Assembly: GCF_030408915.1 (NCBI RefSeq)
Contig: NZ_CP047654.1
Span: 1,364,001 to 1,428,000 of the forward strand
Direction: 5' to 3'
DNA: 64,000 nt
DNA from: Corynebacterium guangdongense
GTDB lineage: Bacteria; Actinomycetota; Actinomycetes; Mycobacteriales; Mycobacteriaceae
Shown here: positions 16,306 to 25,179 of the stretch, one piece after another
Layout: each line of letters opens with the position of its first letter
Position numbering within the stretch: the stretch's first letter is position 1
Notes under the pieces: model-generated
What the model was told of the DNA's origin: nothing
The model's database searches: none
What the model saw: only the letters and a program-made list of their open reading frames with translations
Position numbers and translations under genes: made by a program

Positions 16306-17706
16306 CTACTTGTCCTCCCTGGTGGGTGCGGCGATCTCCGCGGCCTCCCGGTCACTGACCGGAGCCAGGATGACCTTCTCGATGCGGCGTCCGTCCATCA
16401 CGGTAACCCGGGCGATCCAGCGCCCGGAGTGGGCGGCGCCGAACTCGGCGAGCAGCTGGTTGTCCGCGACCGGCAGCACGACGACGTCGCCGACCTCGGG
16501 GATGCGGCGCAGCGTGGTCATGACCAGGCCGCCGAGGGACTCGTACGGACCGTCGGGCGCCTCGTAGCCGGTGCGGCGATCCACCTCGTCGAGCCGGGCG
16601 AGTCCGGAGACCTCCCAGTTCGCGCCGAAGCGCTGGAAATCCCGCTCGTTGTCCGGCTCGTCGTGCTCGTCATAGACCTCGCCGAGGATCTCCTCGACGA
16701 CGTCCTCGATGGTCACCAGGCCCGCAGTGCCGCCGTATTCGTCGGCCACGAGGACGAACTGCGAACCGGCGGAACGCACCTGCTCCAGGACGGCGTCGCC
16801 GTCGAGGCTCTCCGGAACGACGGGAACCGGCTTGGCGATGCTCCCCAGCAGCACCCTCGGTCGCTGCTCCATGGGAACGGAGAAGGCGTCTTTGACGTGG
16901 ACCACGCCGATGGTCTCGTCCAGATCGCCGCGTACCACGGGGAAGCGGGAGTGCCCCGTCTCCAGGGCGATGGTGATCAGGTCGACGATGCTGTCCTCAG
17001 CACGCAGGTACTCCACGGTGGCGCGCGGGGCCATGAACTCGGCCGCGGTGGTCTGGCCGAAGCGCAGGGAACGGTCGATCATCCGCGCGGTGGCAGGTTC
17101 GAAGCTGCCGGACTCCGCCGAGGTGCGCACCAGCGACCCCAGTTCCTGCGCCGAGCGCGCCGAGGCCAGCTCATCGGCCGGCTCAATGCCGAGACGGCGG
17201 ACGAACCAGTTGGCGGAGCGGTTCATCGCCTTGATGAACAGGGAGAAGAACCTGTTGAACCAGGACACCGGATGGACCACCAGGCGGGCGGTCCGCAGCG
17301 GCAGCGTGATCGCCAGATTCTTCGGCACCAGTTCACCGAAGACCATGGACAGCGTCGTCGCCACGATCAGGGCCAGCACCAGCGCGACAGTCGTCGCCGC
17401 CTCCGCACCGAGTCCCACCGCGTCGAGCAGGGGCACGAAGTATCCGGCTAGCACCGGTTCCGCGAGGAAACCGGTCGCCAGGGTCGTGACCGTGATGCCC
17501 AGCTGGGCGCCGGAGAGCACGAAGGAGAGGTTCGCGTGAGCGTGCTCGACCGCCCTGGCGGTCTTGTCGCCCCTGTCCCTGACATGTGCGTCGACCGTCG
17601 AGCGCTCCATGCCCGTCAACGCGAACTCGATGGCCACGAACAGGCCGGTGGAGGCGGTCAACAGGATGAACAGGAGCAGAGCCAGGATCGAGGTCAGGAT
17701 TTCCAT
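16306..17706 (-). CDS. CNNM/CorC-type membrane protein, long form
   Basis: 466 residues: DUF21 membrane domain (about 1-200, starting ILALLLFILLTASTGLFVAIEF), a CBS pair (about 220-345, with VVHVKDAF and LVTIEDVVEEILGEV), and a C-terminal CorC_HlyC domain (about 360-445, with DEVDRRTG and ESLGGLVMTTLRRIPEVGD). Likely divalent-cation homeostasis. It is the first gene of a leftward four-gene group, with the short paralogue right behind it. Confidence 0.9.
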   Translation of the reverse strand: MEILTSILALLLFILLTASTGLFVAIEFALTGMERSTVDAHVRDRGDKTARAVEHAHANLSFVLSGAQLGITVTTLATGFLAEPVLAGYFVPLLDAVGLGAEAATTVALVLALIVATTLSMVFGELVPKNLAITLPLRTARLVVHPVSWFNRFFSLFIKAMNRSANWFVRRLGIEPADELASARSAQELGSLVRTSAESGSFEPATARMIDRSLRFGQTTAAEFMAPRATVEYLRAEDSIVDLITIALETGHSRFPVVRGDLDETIGVVHVKDAFSVPMEQRPRVLLGSIAKPVPVVPESLDGDAVLEQVRSAGSQFVLVADEYGGTAGLVTIEDVVEEILGEVYDEHDEPDNERDFQRFGANWEVSGLARLDEVDRRTGYEAPDGPYESLGGLVMTTLRRIPEVGDVVVLPVADNQLLAEFGAAHSGRWIARVTVMDGRRIEKVILAPVSDREAAEIAAPTREDK

Positions 17707-17742
17707 GGTGATGTCGTCTGCCTTCCAGAGCGGGCCGGGAGC

Positions 17743-19155
17743 CTACCAGCTTCGTCGGGTACGGCGCCGGCCCTGGCGTTCGTTGTTCCGGGAGGAGGAG
17801 TCGGACGTGCGCCTGTCCTCGCCGGCACCCCGACGCCGGCCCTCGGCCTTGTCTGTGCCGCCGCTTCGCGACGCCCGGCCGCCGTCACGCTGGCCACGCC
17901 CGCCGGCGTCGGCACCCCGGCGGCCACCGGCCTGGCGACGGCCACCGGCCTTCCCCTGGGCCGGCTGTCCCGGAGGCGGCAGGGGAGCACCCTCCTGGAC
18001 GCGGGCCCCGGTGATCTCGGCGAGTTCGCTGGAGTCCGGCCCCACCCGGACCTCCTCCGCGTCGACGCCGGCCTTCTTCAGCAGCTGGGTGACCTCCCGG
18101 CGCTGCTCGTCCATGACGAGCGTGACGACGGTGCCCTCGGTGCCCGCGCGGGCGGTGCGGCCCGCCCGGTGGAGGTACGCCTTGTGCTCGGCGGGCGGGT
18201 CGACGTGGACGACCAGGGAGACGTCCGAGATGTCGATGCCGCGGGCGGCGATGTCGGTGGCCACCAGCACCGGAATGGAGCCATCCTGGAATCCCGTGAT
18301 GGCCCGGGTACGCGCACCCTGGGACTTGTCGCCGTGGAGCCCCTGCGCCTCGATGCCCACACGGCGCAGCTTTTTGACCTGGCGGTCGACGCCGTGCTTG
18401 GTGCGCATGAACAGGATCGTCTTGCCCTCGCGCGCGGCGATGCGCAGGATGATGTCGTTCTTGGTCTCCCGGTCGCCGACGAGCAGGCGGTAGTGGGTCA
18501 TGGTGTCGACGGAGGCCTGGGCCGGGGCGGTCGAGTGGGTCACCGGGTCGCGCATGTAGGCGTCGACCAGCTTCTGGACCTCGCCGTCGAGCGTGGCGGA
18601 GAAGAGCAGACGCTGCCCGCCCTTCGGGGTGAGGTTGAGCAGCTTGCGCACCTGCGGCAGGAAGCCCATGTCGGCCATCTGGTCCGCCTCGTCGAGGGCG
18701 ACGAACTGGACGTTGTCGAAGAAGAGCTTCTTCTGGTTGACGAGATCCTGGGCACGGCCCGGGGTGGCGACCAGCAGGTCGACCGGGGCGGCCAGGGAAC
18801 GGATCTGGTTGTTGATGTTGACGCCGCCGACCACGTCAAGGACGCGCAGGCCCAGCGAGGCCGCCGGGTCGTCGAGCCTCTCGCGGACCTGGGAGGCCAG
18901 CTCACGGGTCGGGACGAGGACGAGGCCGCGCGGGTGGCCGGGGCGCGAGGCGCCGGACTTGGCGAGCCGGGAGAGCATCGGCAGACCGAAGGTGAAGGTC
19001 TTTCCGGAGCCGGTGGGGCCACGGCCCAGCACGTCTCTGCCGGCGAGGGCGTCGGGGATCGCGGCTTCCTGGATGGGGAAGGGCTCGGTGATGCCCTGGC
19101 GCTCCAGCACCTGAACAATCGGGCGGGGAAGGCCGAGGTCGGCAAAGGTTGTCAT
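17743..19155 (-). CDS. DEAD-box ATP-dependent RNA helicase
   Basis: 470 residues from ATG 19155, giving MTTFADLGLPRPIVQVLERQ with the Q motif (GITEPFPIQ). Motifs in order: GPTGSGKT, PTRELASQV, TPGR, LDEADQMADMGF, SAT, and HRAGRTARAGTEG. The last hundred residues form a basic Gly/Arg/Ala-rich tail typical of RhlE/CsdA-type helicases in actinobacteria, which would bind RNA unspecifically. Role: RNA unwinding in ribosome assembly or decay. An upstream in-frame extension exists but would run through the neighbouring terminator, so it was rejected. Confidence 0.92.
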   Translation of the reverse strand: MTTFADLGLPRPIVQVLERQGITEPFPIQEAAIPDALAGRDVLGRGPTGSGKTFTFGLPMLSRLAKSGASRPGHPRGLVLVPTRELASQVRERLDDPAASLGLRVLDVVGGVNINNQIRSLAAPVDLLVATPGRAQDLVNQKKLFFDNVQFVALDEADQMADMGFLPQVRKLLNLTPKGGQRLLFSATLDGEVQKLVDAYMRDPVTHSTAPAQASVDTMTHYRLLVGDRETKNDIILRIAAREGKTILFMRTKHGVDRQVKKLRRVGIEAQGLHGDKSQGARTRAITGFQDGSIPVLVATDIAARGIDISDVSLVVHVDPPAEHKAYLHRAGRTARAGTEGTVVTLVMDEQRREVTQLLKKAGVDAEEVRVGPDSSELAEITGARVQEGAPLPPPGQPAQGKAGGRRQAGGRRGADAGGRGQRDGGRASRSGGTDKAEGRRRGAGEDRRTSDSSSRNNERQGRRRTRRSW

Positions 19156-19235
19156 TGCCACCACTTTAGACCGGCTACCCGAATCTGCTGAAAAGGGCGC
19201 TGTTGCGGCCCGCCCGGGCGAGCGGGCACGGGCAA

Positions 19236-19268
19236 CGGCCCCGGGCATCGCGGTGATGCCCGGGGCCG
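19236..19268 (-). terminator. Hairpin after the phosphoesterase gene
   Basis: A 14-bp perfect stem (CGGCCCCGGGCATC at 19236-19249 with 19255-19268) and a five-base loop. No long T run follows on the minus strand. It lies between the phosphoesterase stop and the helicase start, both leftward. Confidence 0.6.
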
Positions 19269-19302
19269 GTTCCTCTCAGGTGCAGACCGGGTTGAGAGGG
19301 TG

Positions 19303-20982
19303 TCAGAGGGGGAGATCGACACCGAGACGGGCGGCGACGTCGGTGGAGGCGCCACCCGCGAGGAAGAAGCCGCCGATGAGGCCGAGGACGGCCAGCAGCG
19401 GGGCCAGGATACCGCCCACGCTGGAGAGGCTGGCCGTGGCGGAACCGTCGTCCGTGGACGGGGTGCCGGTGGAGGACAGGTCACCCTGGGTCGGGTCGAC
19501 CTCGGACTCCAGCTCGCGGTCCTTCTTCGCCAGGGTGAACTGGTCGACCAGCTCGCCGGAGACCGCGTCCTTGGTGGTCACGGTCAGGCCCTGCGGAGTC
19601 ACCTCGACGTTGGTGTAGTCCTGGACGTAGTCCTGATCCCAGAGGGCGGTGTAGGTGCGGATCTTCTGCTGGTCGTAGGTCTCCTGGAAGGTCAGGCCGG
19701 TATCGAATCGCGCGCCCTCCTCAAAATCGTAGAAGTCGTAGAACTTGGATCCGGAGGAGGAGTTCGCGGCGACGTAGACGACCTCGCCCTGCTTCGGGTA
19801 CAGGACGTCACCAGCCTCACCGACGCCCTCGGTGACCGGCGTGAAGCCGTTCATCAGGTGGGAGCGGGTGTAGATGTGATCGTGACCGCCGAGGACCAGG
19901 TCGACGTTGAGCTCCGAGATGACCGGGGTCAGACGTTCCCTCTGATACTTGATGCGGGCGTCATCCATGTGGTACGCCTGCGAATAGGTGGAGTGGTGGT
20001 AGGTCAGGATGATCCAGTCCTTGCCCTCGCCGTGCTCGGCGACGGTGGTGCGCAGGAATTCGACGTCCTCGTCCAGGTCCTTGTAGTCGTTGGAGTCCAG
20101 CGAGAGGAACAGGGCGTTGTTGTACTCGAAGAAGTAGTTCTCGTCGACCGTGTTCGGGCGCGGGTACATCGTCTCGTAGGCGTCGATGTTGTAGTTGTCG
20201 TGGTTGCCGTTGTTGACGGCCAGACGGTAGTTTCGCAGGGTCTCCGGGGAGATGTAGGCGGAGTGCTCGTCCCAGTTGGAATGGTTGGCCTGGTCACCGG
20301 CGGAGAGGATGAAGGAGGTCTCCGGGTTCTCGGTGGTGGCTGTCGCGAGGTTGGCCTCCCAGGCCGCCAGTTCCTCGGCGCGGTCGTCGTGGGTGTTGTA
20401 GAGCTGGGTGTCGCCGAAGAAGAGGAAGTTCCACTTGTCGCCGTAGGTGCCGGTGTTGAAGGTCTGCACCTCCGACCAGCCGTCCGCCTCGGAGCCGACG
20501 CGGTAGGAGTAGGTGGTGTTCTCCGCGAGGTCGGCGACGGTGACACGGTTGACGGCGCCGGCCCGGTACTCGATGTACGCGCCCTCCTCCTTCTTGCGGG
20601 AGTCCCCCTCGGTGTTGACGATGTCGACGTTCTCGGTCTGAGCCTGGACGGTGATCGCGTCATCGAAGCTGCCGTTGACGGAGAGCTGCGCGGCCTGGCC
20701 GGTGAGGCCCTGCGCCGTGATCCAGTTGAGCATGATCTCGGACTCGCTGGCGCCGACGCCGAGGACGACGTCGTGGGGCACCGCGGTGAACGGTGCGTCA
20801 CGCTCGATGCCGGAGTCGAAACCCACGGCCGGGGCGGTGAGCTCTGCCCCGAGGGTGACGTCGGCGGTGACGCCGGGGGCGGGGGACAGCCCGTCGACCG
20901 CCATCGCCGGAGTGGCGGTCAGGCCGAGGGAGACTGACGTGATGCTGGCAGTGAGCATAAGCCGAAAGCGACGGGAAAGCAT
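19303..20982 (-). CDS. Secreted purple-acid-phosphatase-like metallophosphoesterase
   Basis: 559 residues from ATG 20982, with AGGAG seven bases upstream. A signal peptide (MLSRRFRLMLTASITSVSLG, cleavage near ATPAMA) is followed by a fibronectin-III-like domain (about 70-170). The calcineurin-like catalytic domain (about 180-420) has FFGDTQL, AGDQANHSNW, NNGNHDNY, YHHSTYS and GGHDHIYTRS, the full dimetal ligand set. A further beta domain and a C-terminal hydrophobic helix (GGILAPLLAVLGLIGGFFLA) suggest surface anchoring. Likely releases phosphate from organic esters outside the membrane. A Ser/Thr linker precedes the anchor. Confidence 0.9.
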   Translation of the reverse strand: MLSRRFRLMLTASITSVSLGLTATPAMAVDGLSPAPGVTADVTLGAELTAPAVGFDSGIERDAPFTAVPHDVVLGVGASESEIMLNWITAQGLTGQAAQLSVNGSFDDAITVQAQTENVDIVNTEGDSRKKEEGAYIEYRAGAVNRVTVADLAENTTYSYRVGSEADGWSEVQTFNTGTYGDKWNFLFFGDTQLYNTHDDRAEELAAWEANLATATTENPETSFILSAGDQANHSNWDEHSAYISPETLRNYRLAVNNGNHDNYNIDAYETMYPRPNTVDENYFFEYNNALFLSLDSNDYKDLDEDVEFLRTTVAEHGEGKDWIILTYHHSTYSQAYHMDDARIKYQRERLTPVISELNVDLVLGGHDHIYTRSHLMNGFTPVTEGVGEAGDVLYPKQGEVVYVAANSSSGSKFYDFYDFEEGARFDTGLTFQETYDQQKIRTYTALWDQDYVQDYTNVEVTPQGLTVTTKDAVSGELVDQFTLAKKDRELESEVDPTQGDLSSTGTPSTDDGSATASLSSVGGILAPLLAVLGLIGGFFLAGGASTDVAARLGVDLPL

Positions 20983-21364
20983 GGGGAACTCCTGGTCAGA
21001 TTGAATACATGACGCACCCTTTGGTGCTACGAAATATAAACCTAGTAGATTCCTGGCAGTCGCCCGGGCTTTAATTGTGGGTTGGTTGTCAGTCACCTGG
21101 CGGTTTAGTCAGTCCGTGGCCAAGAGTTCATTCGGTGGTCAGGTGGAGGACACCTCGCGGTAGCCAAACGGGGCCCTCCTTCCGTGGGGGTTCAGGACTC
21201 GGCGCAATCCGGTGGTCCGCGCAGCCACCGCGCAGCCACCGCGCATCCCGCGGCGTGTGCGCGACGGCGAAGACGTCGTCACGGCGGGCGTCGTCAAGCA
21301 GGAAACCAGAAACTCCCCCGCACCCGCCGGTGAGGCTGGGTACGGGGGAGTGGCGGGGCGGTGA
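20983..21364. other. 382-base intergenic region upstream of the phosphoesterase gene
   Basis: Contains a -10-like TATATT on the minus strand (21038-21033) for the phosphoesterase and a leader hairpin GCACC-CTTT-GGTGC (21014-21027). The gnd terminator is at 21312-21351. A two-copy tandem of GCGCAGCCACC lies at about 21217-21240. No coding frame is supported between 21060 and 21300. Confidence 0.6.
21312..21351 (-). terminator. gnd terminator
   Basis: ACTCCCCCG (21312-21320) pairs with CGGGGGAGT (21343-21351); on the minus strand the stem is followed by TTCTGGTTTCC. It lies 14 bases past the gnd stop. Confidence 0.75.
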
Positions 21365-22822
21365 CTAGTCGAGCGCGGTCTCGCTGCGGTCGCCGGTCCA
21401 CTCGATGTGGAAGGTGCCGTCCTTGTCGACGCGCTGGTAGGTGTGGGCGCCGAAGTAGTCGCGCTGACCCTGGATGATGGCGGCCGGGAGCCGCTCGGCA
21501 CGCAGGGAGTCGTAGTAGGCGAGGGAGGAGGTGAACACCGGGGCGCCGAGGCCGAGCTGGGTGGAGTAGATGACGACGTTGCGCCAGGAATCCATCAGGC
21601 CGGCGAGCTCGCCGTTGAAGTAGGGGTCCAGCAGCAGGGACTCCAGCTCCGGGTTGGTGTCGTAGGCGTCCTTGACCTTTTCCAGGAAGACCGCGCGGAT
21701 GATGCAGCCCGCGCGCCAGATCATGGCCATGTCGCCCGGGTTGATGTCCCAGTTGTTCTCCAGGGAGCCGGCCTTGATCTCGTCGAAGCCCTGGGCGTAG
21801 GCGACCAGCTTGGAGGCGTAGAGGGCCTTGCGGACCTGGTCGATGAACTCCTCCTGGGAGATGCCGAGGTCCTCGAAGCTCTTGAGGGATCCGGTGGGCA
21901 GGTTGCCCTGGGCGGCCGTGCGCTGGGACAGGGAGGAGGACAGGGCGCGGGCGAAGACGGCCTCGCCGATGCCGGTGGTCGGGACGCCCAGGTCGAGGGC
22001 CTCCTTGACGGTCCAGCGGCCGGTGCCCTTCTGGCCGGCGGCGTCGAGGATGACGTCGACGAGCGGCTTGTCGTCCTCGACGGTCTGGCGCAGCACCTCG
22101 GCGGTGATCTCGATGAGGAAGGAGTTCAGGTCGCCCTTGTTCCACTCCTCGAAGATCTCGGCGATTTCGACGGGGGTCAGGCCGGCGCCGTAGCGCAGCA
22201 GCTGGTAGGCCTCGCCGATGACCTGCATGTCGGCGTACTCGATGCCGTTGTGGACCATCTTGACGAAGTGGCCGGCGCCGTCCGGGCCGACGTGCGTCAC
22301 GCACGGGGTGCCGTCCTCGGCACGGGCCGCGATCGACTCGAAGAGCGGGCCCAGGGCCTCCCAGGACTCCTTCGGGCCGCCCGGCATGATGGAGGGGCCG
22401 TTGAGCGCGCCCTCCTCGCCGCCGGAGATGCCGGCGCCGACGAAGTGCTGGTTGCGGGAGGCGATCTCCTTCTCGCGGCGAATGGTGTCGGTGAACAGGG
22501 CGTTGCCGCCGTCGATGATGATGTCGCCTTCGTCCATGGCCTCGGACAGCTGCTCGATGACGGCGTCGGTGGCTTTGCCTGCCTGGACCATGATGATGGC
22601 GCGGCGCGGCTTCTCCAGGGAGGCGACGAACTCCTCGATGGTCTCACCGGAGACGAAGTCGCCGGTCTCGCCGAAGTCCTCCATGAACTTTTCGGTCTTG
22701 CCGAAGGAGCGGTTGTAGACGGCGACCTTGTGGCCGCGGGAAGCGAAGTTGCGGGCGAGGTTGGAGCCCATGACGGCCAGTCCGACGACGCCGATCTGTG
22801 CGAGGTTCTGTTCAGTGGTCAT
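21365..22822 (-). CDS. gnd: 6-phosphogluconate dehydrogenase (decarboxylating)
   Basis: 485 residues. The N-terminal Rossmann motif GVVGLAVMGSNLARNFASRG binds NADP. The substrate-binding blocks IIDGGNALFTDT, GAGISGGEEGALNGPSIMPGG and KMVHNGIEY carry the catalytic Lys and Glu region; the C-terminal part holds YFGAHTYQRVD. Converts 6-phosphogluconate to ribulose 5-phosphate, CO2 and NADPH in the pentose phosphate pathway. An ATG three codons further upstream (22831) is equally possible; neither has a clear Shine-Dalgarno. A terminator follows at 21312-21351. Confidence 0.97.
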   Translation of the reverse strand: MTTEQNLAQIGVVGLAVMGSNLARNFASRGHKVAVYNRSFGKTEKFMEDFGETGDFVSGETIEEFVASLEKPRRAIIMVQAGKATDAVIEQLSEAMDEGDIIIDGGNALFTDTIRREKEIASRNQHFVGAGISGGEEGALNGPSIMPGGPKESWEALGPLFESIAARAEDGTPCVTHVGPDGAGHFVKMVHNGIEYADMQVIGEAYQLLRYGAGLTPVEIAEIFEEWNKGDLNSFLIEITAEVLRQTVEDDKPLVDVILDAAGQKGTGRWTVKEALDLGVPTTGIGEAVFARALSSSLSQRTAAQGNLPTGSLKSFEDLGISQEEFIDQVRKALYASKLVAYAQGFDEIKAGSLENNWDINPGDMAMIWRAGCIIRAVFLEKVKDAYDTNPELESLLLDPYFNGELAGLMDSWRNVVIYSTQLGLGAPVFTSSLAYYDSLRAERLPAAIIQGQRDYFGAHTYQRVDKDGTFHIEWTGDRSETALD

Positions 22823-22952
22823 GGTCACCATGGTAGTCACATATGGGGATCGTGTCACCAACAAAAGGCAAATAGATAACACCAATCACATCCAGATTAC
22901 CCCCGTTTGGAGAGGGTCGGCAACGCTGGCCTCTGCCGTACCCTGGTGAACC

Positions 22953-23387
22953 ATGAATCTTCAGGACTATCTCGCCACCGCAGCGCAGCGCCCCCTGACC
23001 CAGGAAGAGCTGCTCTCCCTCAACGAATCCATCCAGGGGCTCGACAAGACGCTGGGAATGCGCTACACCCACATCAGCCACGGCAGGGTACGCAGCGCGC
23101 TGCGGGTGGGCCCCCACCTGCTGCAGCCGGTCGGCCTGGTCAACGGGGGAGTCTACTGCGCCATCGGCGAGTCCACGGCGTCGGTCGCGGCCATGGTGGC
23201 CACCGGCGGACCGGTCGTCGGCGTCAACAACAACACCGATCTGATCTCTTCCGTGCGCTCCGGACTCATCGAGGCCGAGGCCCGTGCCCTCCAGACCGGC
23301 CGACGCACCCAGATCTGGGTGGTCGACATGACCAATGAGGGCCGGCTGGTCGCGCGCACGACTCTGCGCACCATGCCGGTGGGCTAG
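22953..23387 (+). CDS. PaaI-family hotdog thioesterase
   Basis: 144 residues with the single hotdog domain of the PaaI/YbgC type: LLQPVGLVNGGVYCAIGESTAS carries the conserved Asn-Gly-Gly and the Glu facing the active site, and VGVNNNTDLI follows. Probable acyl-CoA thioesterase; substrate unknown. It is divergent from gnd and ends 13 bases from the convergent corA. Confidence 0.88.
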   Translation: MNLQDYLATAAQRPLTQEELLSLNESIQGLDKTLGMRYTHISHGRVRSALRVGPHLLQPVGLVNGGVYCAIGESTASVAAMVATGGPVVGVNNNTDLISSVRSGLIEAEARALQTGRRTQIWVVDMTNEGRLVARTTLRTMPVG

Positions 23388-23400
23388 GCGACCGCCGCCG

Positions 23401-24456
23401 TCAGAGCCAGTGGTTGCGGCGGAACCACCACACCAGCGCCGCCATGATCACGACCATGACGGCCAGCGCGCCGTAGTATCCGTACTCCCACTCCAGTTCC
23501 GGCATGTTTCGGAAATTCATGCCGTAGATGCCGGCGATCAGCGTCGGCACCGCCGCCAGACCGACCACGGCCGAGATCGTGCGCATGTCCTTGTTCTGCT
23601 GCATCGTCACCTTGGCGACGGAGGCGTCGATGAGCGAGCTCAGGCGCGCGTCGAACCCCCCGATCCGGTCCTTGACCTGGAGTTCGGCGTCCAAAACGTC
23701 ACGGAAGTAGGAGCGGATCTGCTTCGGGATGATGTCCTTGTGGTCCCGGATGAGAGCCTGCAGGGCCGGGGCCAGCGGATCGGTGGCGTGGCGCATCTCC
23801 AGGACCTCACGCTTGTACAGGTAGATCTTGTCGATGTTGAAGTTGGTGCCCGGGGTGAACACCGTCGTCTCCAGCTCGTCCACCTCGTCCTCGAGCAGCA
23901 GGCTGATGCGGACGTAATGGGCGACGAGCCGGTCGGCCAGGAGGTAGGCCAGGGCGGCCGGGCTTGTCGACGCCAGCTGCCGGTGGCGGTCCAGCTCATG
24001 CGCCCCCGGCAGCGGGGCGCTGTGGCGGACGGTGATGATGAAATTGGGCCCCAGCAGCATCTGCACCTCACCGAGCGTCTGGATCACCTCGTGCGTGTCG
24101 TCGACCTGCTCGTCGTCGGTGAAGGTGACCGAGCGGATGACGATGAACAGCTGGTCGTCGTAGCGCTCGACCTTGGGGCGCTGGTGCGCGGTGACGGCGT
24201 CGTCGACGATCAGCTCGTGGATGCCGAAAGCCTCCGCGATGTTCTCCATGTGCGCCTTCTGCGGCTCCCGGAGCCCGAGCCACACGTACCCGCCGCGTTC
24301 CTTGGCGACCTGGATGGCGTGCCGGACGGTGTAGTCGCCGGCCAGCATGTCGCCGTCGGCGAAGACCCGGCAGTGCTCGATGGAACGCTCGACGGGGACC
24401 CGAAGACGGTCACCGCGCTGCAGACCTGTGGCGGCAGACTTCTTCGCATCCGGCAT
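23401..24456 (-). CDS. corA: CorA-family magnesium/cobalt channel
   Basis: 351 residues from ATG 24456, with AAAGGAG five bases upstream. A long cytoplasmic alpha/beta and helical funnel (about 1-290) precedes two C-terminal membrane segments; the first ends in the selectivity motif YGMNF and the second is ALAVMVVIMAALVWWF with a basic tail. Pentameric Mg2+ uptake channel. An upstream in-frame start (24495) lacks a binding site and was rejected. Confidence 0.95.
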   Translation of the reverse strand: MPDAKKSAATGLQRGDRLRVPVERSIEHCRVFADGDMLAGDYTVRHAIQVAKERGGYVWLGLREPQKAHMENIAEAFGIHELIVDDAVTAHQRPKVERYDDQLFIVIRSVTFTDDEQVDDTHEVIQTLGEVQMLLGPNFIITVRHSAPLPGAHELDRHRQLASTSPAALAYLLADRLVAHYVRISLLLEDEVDELETTVFTPGTNFNIDKIYLYKREVLEMRHATDPLAPALQALIRDHKDIIPKQIRSYFRDVLDAELQVKDRIGGFDARLSSLIDASVAKVTMQQNKDMRTISAVVGLAAVPTLIAGIYGMNFRNMPELEWEYGYYGALAVMVVIMAALVWWFRRNHWL

Positions 24457-24558
24457 GGTCGCTCCTTTACGCGGGCTGCACACTTGACTCGTCACCCGGC
24501 GGGGGACCGGTGACTCATCCTAGCCCCAGTCGGGAGGGACTACCTATATCCTGGGTCC

Positions 24559-25167
24559 ATGCCCACTTGGAAAGAAGTCACCTCCGCCAATCCGGCACAT
24601 TCGGAAAACTACGCCCGCAAATGGAAGATTCTGGAGTCCCAGGGCCAGGACATTCACGGCGAGGCACGCTTCGTCGACGCGCTCGCGGAGCGGCACTCCC
24701 GCATCCTCGACGCAGGCTGCGGCACCGGCCGACTGGGTGGCTACCTGATCAGGCAGGGCCACACCGTCGTCGGCACCGACGTCGACCCCGTTCTCATCCG
24801 CCACGCGGAAACTGACCACCCCGACGGCACCTGGTACGTCGGCGACCTGTCCTCGGATCCGATCGCCGAGGACGAGTTCGACGTCGTCGTCTCCGCCGGC
24901 AACGTCATGGGTTTCCTGGCCAAGGAGGGCCGCGAGTTCGCGCTGCAGAACATCTACGACTCCATGCGCACCTCGGGCCGCTTCGTCACCGGCTTCGGAG
25001 CCGGCCGCGGCTGGGAGTTCACGGACTTTCTGGCCACGGCGCAGAAGATCGGCTTCACGCTGGACTACCGTTTCGGCGGCTGGGATCTGGCCCCCTTCGA
25101 CGAGTCCTCGACCTTCCTGGTCGCGCTGTTCACCAAACCGGGAGCGGGCGGCCACCTCCTGGCTTAG
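24559..25167 (+). CDS. Class I SAM-dependent methyltransferase
   Basis: 202 residues. SAM-binding motif I is ILDAGCGTGRLGGYLI, followed by VVGTDVDPVLI (acidic ribose ligand) and EFDVVVSAGNVMGF. A small single-domain enzyme; the substrate cannot be told from sequence. It is convergent with the thiD-tenA gene, with 12 bases between stops. Confidence 0.85.
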   Translation: MPTWKEVTSANPAHSENYARKWKILESQGQDIHGEARFVDALAERHSRILDAGCGTGRLGGYLIRQGHTVVGTDVDPVLIRHAETDHPDGTWYVGDLSSDPIAEDEFDVVVSAGNVMGFLAKEGREFALQNIYDSMRTSGRFVTGFGAGRGWEFTDFLATAQKIGFTLDYRFGGWDLAPFDESSTFLVALFTKPGAGGHLLA

Positions 25168-25179
25168 CCGCCCGGACGG

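Noticed and set aside
19300-20937. 545-codon plus-strand frame across the phosphoesterase gene
   Set aside because: The minus strand encodes a complete metallophosphoesterase with signal peptide; the plus frame is Val/Gly/Asp-rich shadow.
21217-21240. GCGCAGCCACC tandem as CRISPR or attachment site
   Set aside because: Two short copies only, no spacer, no integrase nearby.
21407-22879. 490-codon plus-strand frame antisense to gnd
   Set aside because: gnd is unmistakable; long antisense frames are expected at this GC content.
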